From NCBI GenBank assembly GCA_022478985.1, contig JAKSZP010014533.1:1-64000 (forward strand): a DNA stretch of 64,000 nucleotides, read 5' to 3'. The notes under the pieces are model-generated. The model was given only the letters and a program-made list of their open reading frames with translations. It was not told the DNA's origin and did no database searches. The stretch is from Massospora cicadina. Taxonomy: Eukaryota > Entomophthoromycota > Entomophthoromycetes > Entomophthorales > Entomophthoraceae. A program made the position numbers and the translations under genes. This document shows positions 45,540-58,507 of the stretch, piece after piece. The first letter of the stretch is position 1; each line of letters opens with the position of its first letter.

Positions 45540-46684
45540 GGTTGAAATTGTCAGGTGAGATTGAGTCGCCCATCAGATCCTCAGATTGGGTGGCCCAATT
45601 GGCTTGGGCATCCCAATCTGATTGTTTGAGGGATTCTAAGATGCTTCCGCCAAGAAGGTTTCAATGTCCTCCTGGCATTGGGAGTGTGGGATAGCGGAGG
45701 CGAACTTTGGCCGCTTCCCTGGCCGTGGCCCTGCGGGCCTGTTTGGCTTTCTTTCGCTCTTGAGGGGAGACAGGATTTACTAATAAGTAGCAGCCCTGTG
45801 CTCCCCATGGGAAGGCCTCTTTGGTACTGGTAGTTGGTTCATAGTGAGCCTCCCCATTGGTTATGGCCACTGAGGGGTGCTCTTGGAATGTGATGCCCTT
45901 CTTGGTGGGGCATGCATGTGCCTTATGGCCAAAAACATCACAGTGTGTGCAGATGGGGGGTGCGCTGTCTACAGTTACCAGGAAAGGGTGGGTGGTATGC
46001 CCTTTGATTTTAATAAAAGTGGAGTGCAGGATCTGGGTTAGGTCCTATGCGATCTCCTCAGTTGGGGTCAGAACTGCAATGGCTTTGCCGGTGCACAGGT
46101 GTAGCATCAGCGTAAAGCGTTTCATTTCAAATGATTGTATTTCGCCATATATGGTGAGACCAGCTTTCAGATGCTGCTCCAGAACGATACGCTTGACTGT
46201 AGTGGGCAAAAAGTTAAACATAAAAAAATTTGGTTGGATTTTGTCCATCTGGTGCACTTAGTTTCGATGACCCACTGCCCTTTGGGGAGGTCAAACACTA
46301 TGTGCACCGCAGCAGCTTTATCTGCTGCCTCCTTGTTTTTGAAACTGAGATCCAACCAACCGCGTGACATGGAGTGAGGTGCAACATATACCGCGGTCAG
46401 GAAATGAGTGTGCACATCCCCACAAAAATTTTCCATAATGTTGTATGATGAATATTCAGGAATACCCAGACTCTGTATTCCACCAACGAGAGTGGTTGAG
46501 AGTGCGGTGTGTTGATGTACTGGTTACATCGCGCCTGTCAAGCAAGGATTTCTGGAGAAATATTAACCGCCATCTTTTTATTTTTATCTAATCCGCCAGT
46601 TTCTCTGGGGCGTTTTCGAAGGTTGGAGGTCGCGGGCCTACCACCTGTGCCTCTTACCTTACTTGCCCAACTGCTCCCTGACAT
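45540..46684 (-). pseudogene. LINE-1 copy B ORF1
   Basis: Starts M-S-G-S-S-W-A-S-K at 46684 and continues through pieces at 46167-46436, 46045-46257 and 45661-45870. The knuckle C-T-H-C-D-V-F-G-H-K-A-H-A-C is present (about 45910-45955). At the EIQSFEMKRF junction the frame is uninterrupted, unlike copy A. Several stops and shifts elsewhere. Confidence 0.8.
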
Positions 46685-46793
46685 GGGCGCAGACTAATCT
46701 CCTCTGTGATATTATCAAACTAAATTTAGACTTGGATTGAATAGGTTGCAAAAGTGATTGCAACGAGAGAGAAAAGTTTTTTAACATCCTTAT

Positions 46794-49110
46794 GTAACAC
46801 AATCCTAAGTTGTACCTTAAAATCTCGACACCAATGGTACTGTAGAGAGAGCCAATGAACCATTGGTCACCACCTTAGTGAAAATCTTTAATACAAATAA
46901 TTTGATAGAATTGATAACTTAAGTTCTCTATCAGCCTACAAGTATTACATCAAGTCATAATCATGTCCTCAATAAAAGCCTTTTATGGTAGAAAAAAATT
47001 TTAACTAGTATATAACTCTATTAGACACAACTAACCATGAAATGGATGGAGTGATTATGTGATATCTTATGACAATAAATTATGATTAAGAGCTATGTAT
47101 TTAAATCTCATTATGTCAACTGTTACTAATGAACAAAACTTTTAATATGACGTCTAGCACTACCAATTTAATAAGATGTGATCTAAAGCTACTTATACCC
47201 AATAGCCAGGAGGTCATGAGAATAAGCTTTCAACATATTGAGCGTCACTTATAAGGTACTTATATAAACAGGGTTAAAACACTTTAATGCAGTGTTACAA
47301 AGGCATTTTAAAATCGGTTAAAGGAAGATTATAAAGTTAAATGTGCCCTTATCTAGATATTGAGGGTGGCATTGTCATGATGTAAGGTTCTGTCAAGGTG
47401 TCCTGAAATTATACAAGTTCTATTGACTGTAATTGAACCCAGACAATCTGAATCTAGTGCAGATCATAGTGTTTTTTCATAATTTTTTTGTAGTAAGGAT
47501 GCAGTTGTACCAGGGTTAAATAAAATGAAGATCCTGTCTCATTCCCCAAAGATTTTCTCAATCAACAAGTCACAATTGCACCCAAATCTAGCATTAGTCA
47601 ACAAAAAATAAGTTTTCTCTTTCCAATACAAAAATAGGTAATCCTAACCAAATTGGGTCATTAACATGAATATGATAACAGATCATATATTAGCCCACTG
47701 TTCAGAGATAACTATATATACACAGAACTCTCGCCTTCAGACTCTTACCTATTTAATTATTCATGGTCATTTCTGTTTTTGGGTTTCACTTGCTGTCTAC
47801 TTCTAGGAATCTCTAATGACATTTTAACAATATTGTTCAAGCATAGATGAGCTAATATTGCCCTTATACCTTCTTTCCACATCATTTAATGCCTTAATAG
47901 AAGCGCTCTCTGTGTTCATCACTCAAAGCGCCACTGTTGCATATAAGAGTAAAGATGACAGTGCAGATTGTGGATCTTCAGAGACATAAATTTAGCTTTT
48001 TTATGCCCTCAGAATATCATTATCAACTAGATTGTAATTTTCAGCTCTTCTATTTTCCAAAAAATGTGAGCAGTTTTTTGTTTCTAAGCTACTTTCCTTC
48101 CCTTTAAATGATCTTATTAGAGATTCATCCTAAAGGAGTCCTCACTTTTGCAGGTTTAACATAGTTTCTAAACCTGATTTTTGCATCAATGAAATATGTG
48201 ATTTATATTTTGAATACTTGAAAGCTGGTAATTCTTGACTAATCTTTCTACTAAAGACTTTGTGAGTTCAAACTTTATGTGTGAAGGTGTTATAACCTAA
48301 ATAACATATTAGGTTAATATAGTGTAGACTATAATATGTCTTTTATACTCAAGAAAATAAAGTTATTATTTAAAGTATATTTCATATCTATATATGAAGT
48401 TTGAAAATTCATAGATCTTCTGATACAGTAATTCAATGAGAAAAACATATGGGTTTTTTAAGCAAAAAAACGTTATGTAAAACCATCTAATACTAAAAAA
48501 ACGTTATGTAAAGAATTTGGCTTCTCTAGGAACAAAACATAGTTTACTCAGTTTTGCCAACCTTTATTTTTGACAAAACTAGAAGATACCAAATATATTA
48601 AACCCTCTTTCACAAAAATCATCAAATGAAATCCTGGTTTAAGAGAATAAGAGACAACTTAAAATTTTTAAACAATTATAATTGTATATTTCACATCAAA
48701 ATGAACATGTATTAGATACTTTATACTCAGTAATATTTTGGTGTAAATCAATTTAAATTTATTTGTTACAAAAATGATGAAGCAAACAGATAATTAAACA
48801 TCACTATTTCATGATTTAAGAATTTTTCACATCAAATTGCTCGCTTTTAGTTACTAATAAAGCATATCCTTAGGATCTCGTTTCTTAGTAACACTCTACC
48901 CCTTAAATATAGGTTTAAAGATTTAGAGCTCTTTAATTATTGTAGCTTTAAAAACTTGAAGATCACATACAGTCCCATAATCCTGGTGCCTGAAAGATAT
49001 AAGTTTTCAGTATAAGATTACATAGTCAAAATAAGACTTTATATTTATAGCAAACATAGCATTACATTAGTAGCAAGTCACATAAATTAGTACAATTATT
49101 AATTATGAAG
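46794..49110. other. Unassigned AT-rich sequence
   Basis: No coding or terminal-repeat feature that I can support. A short direct repeat, AAAAAAACGTTATGTAAA, occurs at about 48465 and about 48497 with a 32-bp offset. Confidence 0.4.
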
Positions 49111-49117
49111 TAAAAAG
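49111..49117. repeat. Putative left TSD of the half-LINE
   Basis: TAAAAAG, also at 51006-51012. It is short and A-rich, so it could be coincidental. Confidence 0.4.
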
Positions 49118-51005
49118 CTTTTCTTTCAGCTTGATCCCACTTTCAAGAGATTTTAAACTAAAAGCTAATTAAACCTCATTAACTTGCTGCAAAACCATTT
49201 CCAGCCAATGACCTTGGCTCCACAGCCAGCCACTCCAATGTGGGGCAGTAATGCTCCACCCACTAGCATTTACCACTTGACAGGCAAACGCGTGTGGACT
49301 GGCTTGTCCAGTCTGCCAAACACATCTGGATGTTATTTCCCTCTATGGGACTTAGCACTCCACCTTACATGAGTCCACCTAACAAGCACCATCCCTTAGC
49401 CCTACCTCAATCCACTATCTGCTTTTGCCTCCACTTCAAGTACAGATGTCTCTTCCCATATGCTGACAAAGCAATTATTGAGCTGGCAACTGTCACCTTT
49501 GCACCGGCAGTATTTATAGACTTCTGCCCTTACAAGGGCTATTTTAATATAGGCCCCCAACTGAAGATGACGCGGCAGCAGCAGCAACAGCTCTTTTAAT
49601 ATACAAAAACACCCAATTACCACCACCCAAACACGTCTTCCATATGATATCACACTTGTGGTGACCTTTGCAAACCTCCTCTCACACCTTCTCCCTCAAA
49701 TACAATATGATGAGTTGATGTAAGGGCTGTCCACTTATGGCAAAGACCCCATCCTCAATTCGTTGTCCCAAGTGGTGCTGAGCACCTCATGGCCCCTCAG
49801 GAAATGGACACCATTACCCCACACCAGCTGTTCATGGCCCATCACATCCCACTGCATGTTTAAATCCCATCCACACAAGACTATTTTTTTGGGACTGCAT
49901 CAACAACGGTTGCACAATTTGACCCCTCTGCCATGAGTTGGACCATTCCAAAAAGGAATGTCAATACAATTCAAACCCTTAAAACACTGCCAACTCCACC
50001 CATGAGGCCACACCAACAGCGTTTACATAGGAATTTTAGCTGCCCCATCCCCAGGCCGTGCAATCAATGAATAGCAGTAAAGAATAGCAACCCAAACCCA
50101 AGCTGGCCAATTTACAACCATGCCAACCAATTGGAAATAGGCTTGGAACCATATTCAATCCAAAAATTCTCCTGCCCTAAACTTACCCAGCCATAGCCAG
50201 CTATTGCTAAATCAATCCAAGTCAACCTAGGTCCCTGATCTATTGGATTAAGTGACCAAATCTGGTGAATTTGTCTCACCCCCAGCTAAACCATTCGATT
50301 TAGAACCTTATTTGAAATCAAAATTTAATGCCCCACTCCCACCCAAACAATATGTCCCCAAACCCAATGCTACCATTTAACAAAGCGACCACCAGCTTTC
50401 TAAAGCCATGGTGGCCTCACCCAAAAGCTGCCATCTCCACAAAGCTGAGTCAAAATTCCGTCACTGAATTTAAATAAGGGCTGCATCTCACCATTTTCCC
50501 CCAATTTCCCTGCTATTGCAAAAAACTGAAATCACCCACCTCACTGAAACTGCCACCACCATTGTCAAACATGTCGCTGAACTGGCAGATTTTTCTCATC
50601 CACATGAGCCACCATAGCCAACATTGCAAACTTTTTTTGGCTCCCTGACGCCTGCATCCAAACTTAACAACATGTTGCCAAACTCATAAAATCTATGCTC
50701 AAGGCCCAAATTGTCACTGTCAGTTACAACAATACCCGCTATTCCTCAACCCTCATCCCACAGATGCCCCAACCCCCTTGCTATCAGCATTGATCCACCT
50801 CTTTGATGCTGAATCAGAAGATCCGCCTGATCACCCATTTCCCTCCGCCATGGTGGGATAAGCGCCTCACCGCTGTGACACCTGGCTGAGGTTTTTCTCA
50901 TTTTTTGTGTGTCTCACTGCTCATCCAGAGAGGGTGGCTCATCTTTTCAGTTTGTTAGTTTTGGGTTTCTGTTTTGGTAATGTCCGTCCCCTGGTCAGTG
51001 TACCT
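49118..51005 (+). mobile_element. Half-LINE: ORF1-only non-autonomous LINE
   Basis: An element of about 1.9 kb starting CTTTTCTTTCAGC, like the LINE-1 start CTTTTCTTTCTC, and ending with TGTCCGTCCCCTGGTCAG plus a short tail. LINE-1 carries almost the same 3' motif (TGTCCGTCCCATGGTCAG) just before its end. Between them lies only an ORF1-like region; no endonuclease or RT is present. The arrangement resembles mammalian HAL1 (half-L1) elements. Candidate 7-bp TSD TAAAAAG. A second, older copy is at 575-2080. Confidence 0.6.
49205..50872 (+). pseudogene. Half-LINE ORF1 (knuckle protein)
   Basis: About 550 codons, broken by stops and shifts. The N-terminal frame is 49205-49372. The next good frame (49294-49599) includes L-A-T-V-T-F-A-P-A-V-F-I-D-F and ends in a glutamine run. 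The knuckle at 49920-49961 reads stop-P-L-C-H-E-L-D-H-S-K-K-E-C, that is CX2CX4HX4C with the first cysteine turned into TGA; LINE-1 ORF1 has the same spacing. The end reads F-D-A-E-S-E-D-P-P-D-H-P-F-P-S-A-M-V-G-stop, with the 3' UTR starting at once. It is probably an RNA-binding protein homologous to LINE-1 ORF1. Confidence 0.55.
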
Positions 51006-51012
51006 TAAAAAG

Positions 51013-52431
51013 TTAAGTAATATTTGAATTAAGATTAATTCTACACTTTTTAGGTACTGTAATTTCTTAGCTCAGTCTGGGGTAAGACAGTTAAATGCTT
51101 TTACTGGATCAAAGGGTCCAGTATATAAAAGAGCGGTATGAATCTGTTAAAAATGGGAGTTGGCTACTCTTATGGTTAGTACCAAATGTTAAGATCCTGG
51201 GTTCTTCACCAATTGAAAGCTCCCAACTTTTAATTGCACAGGTTTGATAGGTGCACAATTTGCATTGTCTGATAGTAGTTGATAGTTGATTGATAATAAT
51301 GTGAAGTCTATTATCCATAGTTAAGTTTATAAACCCAAAAATGGATTAATACTAGACCTGTACTTTTCCACGAAATACTGTTGATATCAACTATAAGGAC
51401 CTTTTATCTTATCCTACCAAAATGATCCACTCTCAGATAAAGAAGTTTACAACCTTTCTTCTCGTGAAATGGATCCAGCGGAGATTCCCTTATAGGTTCA
51501 GTTTATCTTCTAATGATCCTCAATCCTTACTCTTTAGACAACAAAAGAAACCCCAATTAAAGAACACAAAAACACTTTCCTGAAGTTGAATAGAACTCAA
51601 ACAATTATTGATCTCTAACTCAATACCTGAAATTAATGTTAATGTCCTTTATTAATGTGAATTATCAAGGAATTTGTAGAGGGAATTTGTTACTCAACCC
51701 TCATTTTGTGCCTCCGCCATGCAACAGCAGCTGTTGCTGTTGAACTTCCCTTTGACATCTCATCAGCAATGTTCTTCTCCATATGATTAGGATTCCTTCA
51801 TCAGACATTCTTGAGACCTACAATGGACAAAAGTTATAAACGTGTAATTAACAAATCCTACTTGATCCCAGTGAAAAAAATATTTGGCAAGTGACCTGAT
51901 TAGGTAATTAGACTCTTTACCATTATGACAGGTCGTGAACCAACTGATTAATTAGCTAGTTGCAGGTGGCATCACTTGCCTAACAACTTGCTCATTAAAT
52001 TCCCAATTGGTTGGTGATGAAACCTGACAGATCCCAATCACTAAACCTGATAGTTAATCAATGATCAATTATCAGATGACCCATTTCGTTAAAAACTCTG
52101 CCCTCTGTGATCTTAAACATTCACCCAGATCAATGCCTGACGGATATAGACCAGGCAGATTACCTAAAATCCTCTGAACATTTTTAACCTGGAATTGGGG
52201 TCAACTGGTATTTAATTCACTCGCTATTGGGAATTATCCCCTAGCGATCCACAGGTAATCTAGGAGGCTGGAAAGGCGGGCAAAAAATCCCAACAGAATC
52301 AAATAGAGATATCAAAGGCAACTAGATGGTTGAAGCCCAGAGAGGTTGGACTGCTTCTACAAGTCTTTTTCTTGTCAAGGACACAATATCAACAGTAATT
52401 GTACAAAATAGTATTGATGTAAGAGTTTATC
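51013..52431. other. Unassigned sequence
   Basis: No frame or terminal repeat that I can support. A short inverted sequence, CAACAGCAGCTGTTGCTGTTG, lies at about 51723. The minus-strand frame 51109-51318 is not recognisable. Confidence 0.4.
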
Positions 52432-52507
52432 ATGTGATGGTATTCTATTTAATTTTAAATTTATTGCGGGGAAGGCCGACCATGGGACGGACACTTCTGA
52501 ATATGAC

Positions 52508-55500
52508 TCAGACGAGACAAAACTCAGTACCAGGTGAGGCACCCCAGAGAAGCGATGCTATCTCTTGTTGCCAGCGGGAACGCCACTTATGGGAAGGGGA
52601 GGGAACGTGTGTAGGGGGCGAAGCCACTATTGAGCACGTGTGGAGGAAGGGGTCTGATTTGATGAACCAGACTGGGAACCAGGAGGAGACCAGCTGCCGG
52701 CGACGTGGTGGGAGATATCCAAACATCCACGCTTGAAAGTGATCCACCAAATGAGACTGGAATCTGTGGACAGCTTCAGGGAGGGTGGGGATGGATCCGG
52801 CGATGGCATCCAAGACAATCGTGTGGATAGTCCACATGGCAATTGCAACCACCAGAGCACGAAGGGAGGGTGGGAGGGGGAGGCCATTGATGAAGCAAAC
52901 ATATCTCTTGACAGACTGAAGGGATGTGTTTGATCCTGGCCTAGCAGACGTTGGACTTCGCGCCATATTACTTTAGAGGTGGGGCACTTCTCCAGGCGGT
53001 GAAACAGCGTTCCATACTGGCCACACACGACACAGGATGAGTGTAAAGCATTAGAGCGCTCAGCTGTACGATACACCCGCCTCAGGCAGCGCCACGCATG
53101 GGAACGGACTTGAGGCTGCAACAGAGGATGGTGTGCATATTTCCAGATAGTCTTTTGGGTCTCAGTGGAATAAGGGATGTCTATCATGTCCAGGTAGTCC
53201 ACCCTGGATAGGACTTGGGGTCGAATGGGGACCACGCCATCATGGATGGGTAGCCCCTGTACCTCTTGTGTGAACTGAGGAGAGGGGCGGCCTCTTTGGG
53301 TTGTATGTCCACTAATACGAATTCTCCACTCTGCGCTTCTCATGGAGAGTAGGATTCGTTTGTAGTGGGTTTTGGTCCCGAGAGGACCTGTGGCTGATGT
53401 GTGTGATGCGAGGTATTTCATCAGGGAGTGGGGGTTTGATGGATTGTTGAGGCCCAAGGCTCAGGAGAAGTTGGAGCGGGCTGCGCGGGACCAGTGTTGG
53501 GATGGGAGTGTAGGAGCAGTGACGGCCGCAATCCAGGTGCCTAGGATCTTGGCGGCATGGGCTTTGAACTCAAGTAGGCCCATGCCACCATGATGATGAG
53601 GGCCAAACATGACCTCTAGCCGTACTGGTGGAGGGCGGCCTGACCAAAGCCAACCTTGTAGCAAAGCATACAGGGATTTGAAGAAGCTTGGGGAGAAGGG
53701 GATGGCGTGGGCTCCAAACCAGACTTTGGATAGGAGCATAGAGTTGGCAAGAACAACCCTGCCAGTGAGGGTAGTAGGGTGGGCTCTGAGAGAGGCGATT
53801 CGCTTCGTCACGTTGTCCAGTATATGGCCCTCCATTACTGCTGACGCGTATCCTCCTGCCTCCAACCACACGCCCAGATGGCGTACCGGTCCTATGGTAG
53901 GTCGCGGCACAAAGGGGAGCACCAGTGGAGCGGTGTGTTTTGAGTTAGTAAGGCGTGGACTTGGGCGAGCAGCTGGGCTGGGTTGGGAACTACTTGATGG
54001 GGCCCAGCAGTTCTGAAACCGACCAAGGAGGATGATTTCGGTTTTGGAGGCGTTCAGTGCCGCGTTGCTTACCCGGGAATATTCCTGGATGAGGGCTTCA
54101 AGCGCGCGTGCATCTTTATTATTAGACACCCCCACCACACAATCATCTGCAAATGCCATCATCTTGACTGGGGTTTGGCCTGGCACATGGACCCCAGTGA
54201 GTTGGGCATTCACATTTCGCAGTAGTGGGTCAAGGCTGAAGTTGTATAAGAGTGGGCTCAGGGGGTTCCCTTGTCGCAGGCCCCTTTGAGGATGGACTAC
54301 TTCCGTTAGGAAACCTGGGCCACGCACAGCCATTGTTGCAGATTCCGTGAGCAGCATCACCCAGTTAATGAAGCGGGGAGGTAGGCGGAATTGTTGGAGG
54401 CAGGCCCTAAGGTATTCCCAGTTTACTCTATCATAGGCCTTTTGTTGGTCCAAGAATACAAGTGCCCCAGAGGCTGTGGACTGACACACATTAGCCACAG
54501 AGTGCACGTTATCCCAAATCGACCTTCTGGGGATGAAACTGAATTGTTCTGGAGAGATGGTGGCAGATGCTACAGTCCCTAAATGGTTAGCCATGATTTT
54601 TGTTAGAATTTTGGTGTCTGTGTTTGTTAGAGAAATGGGGCGCCAGTTGGCTAAGTCTAGCCTATCCCCTTTCTTGAAGAGTGTGACTGTAAAAGCCTCA
54701 TGTCCTCCTGGTAGGAGGCGCATTTCCAACAGGCTTTGGTTGAGTGAGGCTAGCAGCAATGGGGATATGTATTTAAAATATTTTTTGTAGAACTCATATG
54801 GAATGCCATCTGGGCCTGGGCATTTTTGGTTTGGCGCACCACAAATGGTAGTCCATAATTCATTCGGAGTAATTAAATTCTTTATTTCTGGGTATCAGAA
54901 AACGGTGCATATATAAGCTCTGTCGAGAAATTCCGCCATTTCAGCTGGCTGAATTGGTTCAGCTCGGTATAACTTGGAGTAATATCTTTGCATTTCAATT
55001 GCCACTTCAGCCGGTGTATCCACGATAGAATTATCCAATCTTCGCACCTGTGTGCAGGCCACGCTCTGGTGTGGTGCAAAATTTTTTTTGAAGAAGTATG
55101 CGGTGCACTTGTCGCCTTTAGTGATGTGTGTGGCCCTGTATTGGACACAAACCTGATGTTTGTGTTGCCTTTCAAGTGCGTTGAGGTGGGCTGCTGCCTC
55201 CGCCCACTTCTGGCCCCATGCAGGGCTAAATCCTGAGGCTGGAATGTTGGACTCCAAGTGGGCCAATTCCACCAGCGCGCGTGATATAACTGCTAATGTG
55301 GCTCGTGAGCGTCTGGATGAGAGATGGCGATAGTGGTGGATGGTGTCTTTTTTGAAAGTTGCCCATGTGGAAATGGGGTCCGCGCAAAACGGTGCAACAA
55401 ATGATTTTGCCAAAGTTACCTCTTCCACCCACGTGGAAAATCCTGTCGATGCAAGCTCTGGGGGGCGGATTTTGCACCAATGTGGGGCCTTTGCAACTGT

Positions 55501-56215
55501 GACGGGTAAGTGGTATGTTATTGAGACCAGTCAGTGGTCAGAGAATTCTATTTTCGTTGTTTTGAAGTGGGAGATGTGGGGTTGGAATTTCGCCGGCGCT
55601 AGAATAAGGTCAATGCGGGTCATGGACCTTAATTGGCCATTGTGGATGTGGGGACACGTCATGTTTTTGAGCAGTGGGGCATGTTGCGGCAGCGCATCCA
55701 TTAACACAAGGGTGGCTTTTAGAACGCGTAGTTCTACATGACCCTGTGGGGCGTGGGGTGAGGGCGGCCACCGGTCCATTGGTGAGGTTAGCCAACAGTT
55801 CATGTCACCGATTAGGAAAGAATCAGGGGGTAGCGGGAGGGATTTGACCAATGAGAAAAATTCCCGACGCTCTTGTGCACCGTTTGGGGTGTAAATGTTG
55901 ACAATTGTGTGTGCAACATCAGCCCATGAGAAGGTGACAACGAGCACTCGGTCATTTAGGAATGTTTCTGAAGATGTAAATTTGAAAAAATTGTTTTCCA
56001 AATTAGCACCCCACAGTGCTTTGACCAAAAGGATAGGGATGGTAGGAGCATTGTTTTCCAAGCATCCTCGGAACCTCGTGGACAGTGGGTTTCCTGGATG
56101 GCCAGGATATCCACGGGTAAATTATTTTGTAAAAAACTCAGTTTCCTAGCCTGGGATGGGGAGGCCTTGAGTCCAGCGATATTCAGCGTCCCTAGAGTGA
56201 AGGTTTCCCCTATCG
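52508..56215 (-). pseudogene. LINE-1 copy C ORF2 (endonuclease, RT, CCHC)
   Basis: The endonuclease (55531-56061) has INIYTPN-type, GDMNCW and RIDLIL blocks, then a TGA right after S-D-H. The linker is 54895-55428. RT (53461 to about 54885) has PGPDGIPYEFYKKYF, FIPRRSIWDNV, DQQKAYDRVNWEYL, LRQGNPLSPLLYNFSLDPLL (D to N) and an intact FADD. A TGA at 53459-53461 cuts the connection region, which continues at 52627-53457 with the C-terminal C-V-V-C-G-Q-Y-G-T-L-F-H-R-L-E-K-C. The native C-terminus is in another frame (52508-52966, ending E-F-C-L-V), because of a one-base deletion shared with copy A. Confidence 0.9.
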
Positions 56216-56489
56216 CACCTTAGGTGTGAGGGGGTGGGCCCCCTGGCCCACCAGCCTCTTCCAGGTCCCCACGGGCTTTCACAGCAGCGTGGGTATTAGC
56301 AGCAACGCTATCGGGGTTTTTGTTAATTTTTGCAGAAAGAGTCACATTGGCTTTGGCCTTCGCTTTTTGTTTTCCCGACGTCGGATGAATTTTTTGTGGT
56401 GCAGATAAGTTCGGTGCACCATCGAGTGGGGCAAAAAAATTTTTTCTGGTTGGGATAGGTCCCAAGTCAGTTCCAACTGGGGCTTGGGT

Positions 56490-57639
56490 GCAGCGATTGG
56501 GTGAGATCAAATCTCTCATTGGATCCTCGGATTGAGTGGCCCGTTCAGCTTGGGCCTCCCAATCTGATTGGGTGATGGATTCCCGAGTTGCTTCCACTGC
56601 AAAGGTCTCCATGTCCTCCTGGCGTTGTGAGTGTGGGATGGTGGTGGTGACCTTGGCCACTTCCTTGGCTGCGGTCCTATGGGCCTGCTTGGCCTTCTTC
56701 CACTCCTGCAGGGAGATGGGCTTTACCAATAGGTAGCAGCCTTGTGCTCCCCACAGGAAAGCCTCTTTGGTGCTTGCGGTTGGTTTGTAGTGCGCCTCTC
56801 CGCTGGCCATGGCCGCCAAGGGGTGCTCTTAGAATGTAACGCCCTCTTTAATGGGGCACACATGTGCCTTATGGCCAAACGCATCACAGTGGGTGCAAAT
56901 GGGGGGCGCGCTGTCCACGGTTACCCGGAATGGGTGGGTGGTGTGCCCTGCAATGTCAATAAAGGTGGAGTGCAGGATCTGGGTTAGGTCCTTCGCGATC
57001 TCCTCAGTTGGGGTCAGAACTGCGATGGCTTTGCCGGTGCACAGGTGTGGCATCAGCATGAAACGTTGCATTTCAAAAGATTGTATTTCGCCATATATGG
57101 TGAGACCATCTTTCAGGTGTTGCTCCAAAATGTCACGTTTTACCGTAGTAGGCAAAAAGTCAAACGTGAGGAAAATTTGGTTTGATTTTGTCCATCTGGT
57201 GCGTTTAATTTCAATGACCCATTGCCCTTCAGGGAGGTCGACCACTACATGCACCGCTGCAGCCTCGTCTGCTGCTATTTTGCTTTCAAAACCTAGGTCC
57301 AGCCAACCAACTGCGTGACATGGAGTGAGGTGCAACGTACACCATGGTCGGGAAAATTTTGTGTACATCTTCACAAAATTTTTCCCATAGGGCCATTTTT
57401 TGGATGTCCAGATACACACGGACTCTGAATTCCACCGACAAAAGTGGCTGGGAATGTGGCGTATTGATGTACTGGTTGCATCGTGCTTGCCACGCGAGTA
57501 TCTCCGGGGAAATTGTGACCGCCGGTTTTTTTAGATTTTTTTCTATTCTGCCAGATTCTCCGGGGCGTTTTTGAATGTTAGAGGCCGCGGGCCTTCCGCC
57601 TGCTCCTCTTGCCTTGCTTGCCCAACTGCTCCCAGACAT
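56490..57639 (-). pseudogene. LINE-1 copy C ORF1
   Basis: Starts M-S-G-S-S-W-A-S-K at 57639. A 4-nt duplication near 57308 shifts the frame. The second piece (56829 to about 57310) carries the RRM-like region and the knuckle C-T-H-C-D-A-F-G-H-K-A-H-V-C. A CAA-to-TAA change at about 56829 ends it; the tail continues in 56220-56819. Compared with copy A it preserves the frame across EIQSFEMQRF. Confidence 0.85.
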
Positions 57640-57751
57640 GGGCGCAGACTAATCCCCTCTATGAGATTATCAAACTAGATTTAGTCTTGATTTGAATGGG
57701 TTGCAAAAGTGTTTGCAATGAGAAAGAAAAGTTTATGTGATGGTATTCTAT

Positions 57752-58502
57752 ATTCATTAAGATAAGATCATTAGAGTCGCAGTTTGGGTTAGGGAACGTT
57801 TGAGTAGCTTATGAAGAGGTTATTGGTATGTTAACTTGGGTGCTTTTGTAGAAGAATGGGATAAATATAAGAGGTAATAATGTTTCTTATTTACATCTGT
57901 TAGTACTTTATTGGACGCATATTTAAACAAAAGACCGCTTTAGTTTATATATTTCTCTAAACCAGGTATTAATATGAGTTGTTAAATTCTCTGGAGGTGA
58001 CATAATTCTTCGCAGGCTTTATAATTGCTGTCTGAGCATAACATTAAAACATAGTACTATACAAAATTAATTTCTACACATGTAAACTTTATGCATTCAA
58101 TCTTTTTTAATCTACAACAGATCTCCAAATTTGGCAGGTTTCTTATCTCCGTGATTTTTCTTGTTAGGCTCTTCCCTGACATCATCCCTCGCCAGTGATG
58201 AGCTGCTATGTGGCCGTATTATGATTTCTCTTCAACAGCTTGCAAAAGTTCTTCAGACTTTTATTAGAATAATAGATGCTCTCTTATGAGAATACACTGC
58301 TCACTTACCAATTAATATAGTTATCTCTATACTTGGTCTTCCAAAGATAGCCTCTACCTCAAACTTAAAACGGATTCATCTTTCATTATAAGAGATTTTA
58401 AATTTTGATTGTATAATGAACTGCACTTTTTCTTTTACAATAGTGGCTAAATACTTGATCATTATGTAAGGGTTTTACCTGATTTCTTGTTTCCAGGAGA
58501 TG
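57752..58502. other. Unassigned AT-rich sequence
   Basis: I see no supported feature between LINE-1 copy C and Ty3-3. Confidence 0.4.
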
Positions 58503-58507
58503 CTTTG

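Larger units (their letters stand above)
41523..46780 (-). mobile_element. LINE-1 copy B, full length
   Basis: A 5.26-kb minus-strand copy with a perfect 13-bp TSD, TTAACATCCTTAT (41510-41522 and 46781-46793). The 5' end (right side) has the same ACTTTTCTCTCTCGTTGC start as copies A and C. The 3' end reads CCCCACAATAAATAA. It is the most divergent of the three copies and keeps a reading frame near the ORF2 C-terminus that A and C have lost. Confidence 0.9.
52449..57734 (-). mobile_element. LINE-1 copy C, full length
   Basis: A 5.29-kb minus-strand copy flanked by a perfect 17-bp TSD, ATGTGATGGTATTCTAT (52432-52448 and 57735-57751). The same 5' start and 3' tail as copy A (CCCCGCAATAAATTTAAAAT). 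It has the longest surviving RT frame of the three, but ORF1 and ORF2 each carry at least one frameshift and stop. Confidence 0.93.

Noticed and set aside
48465..48514. Two copies of AAAAAAACGTTATGTAAA
   Set aside because: Only two short A-rich units with 32-bp offset; not enough to call an array or a regulatory site.
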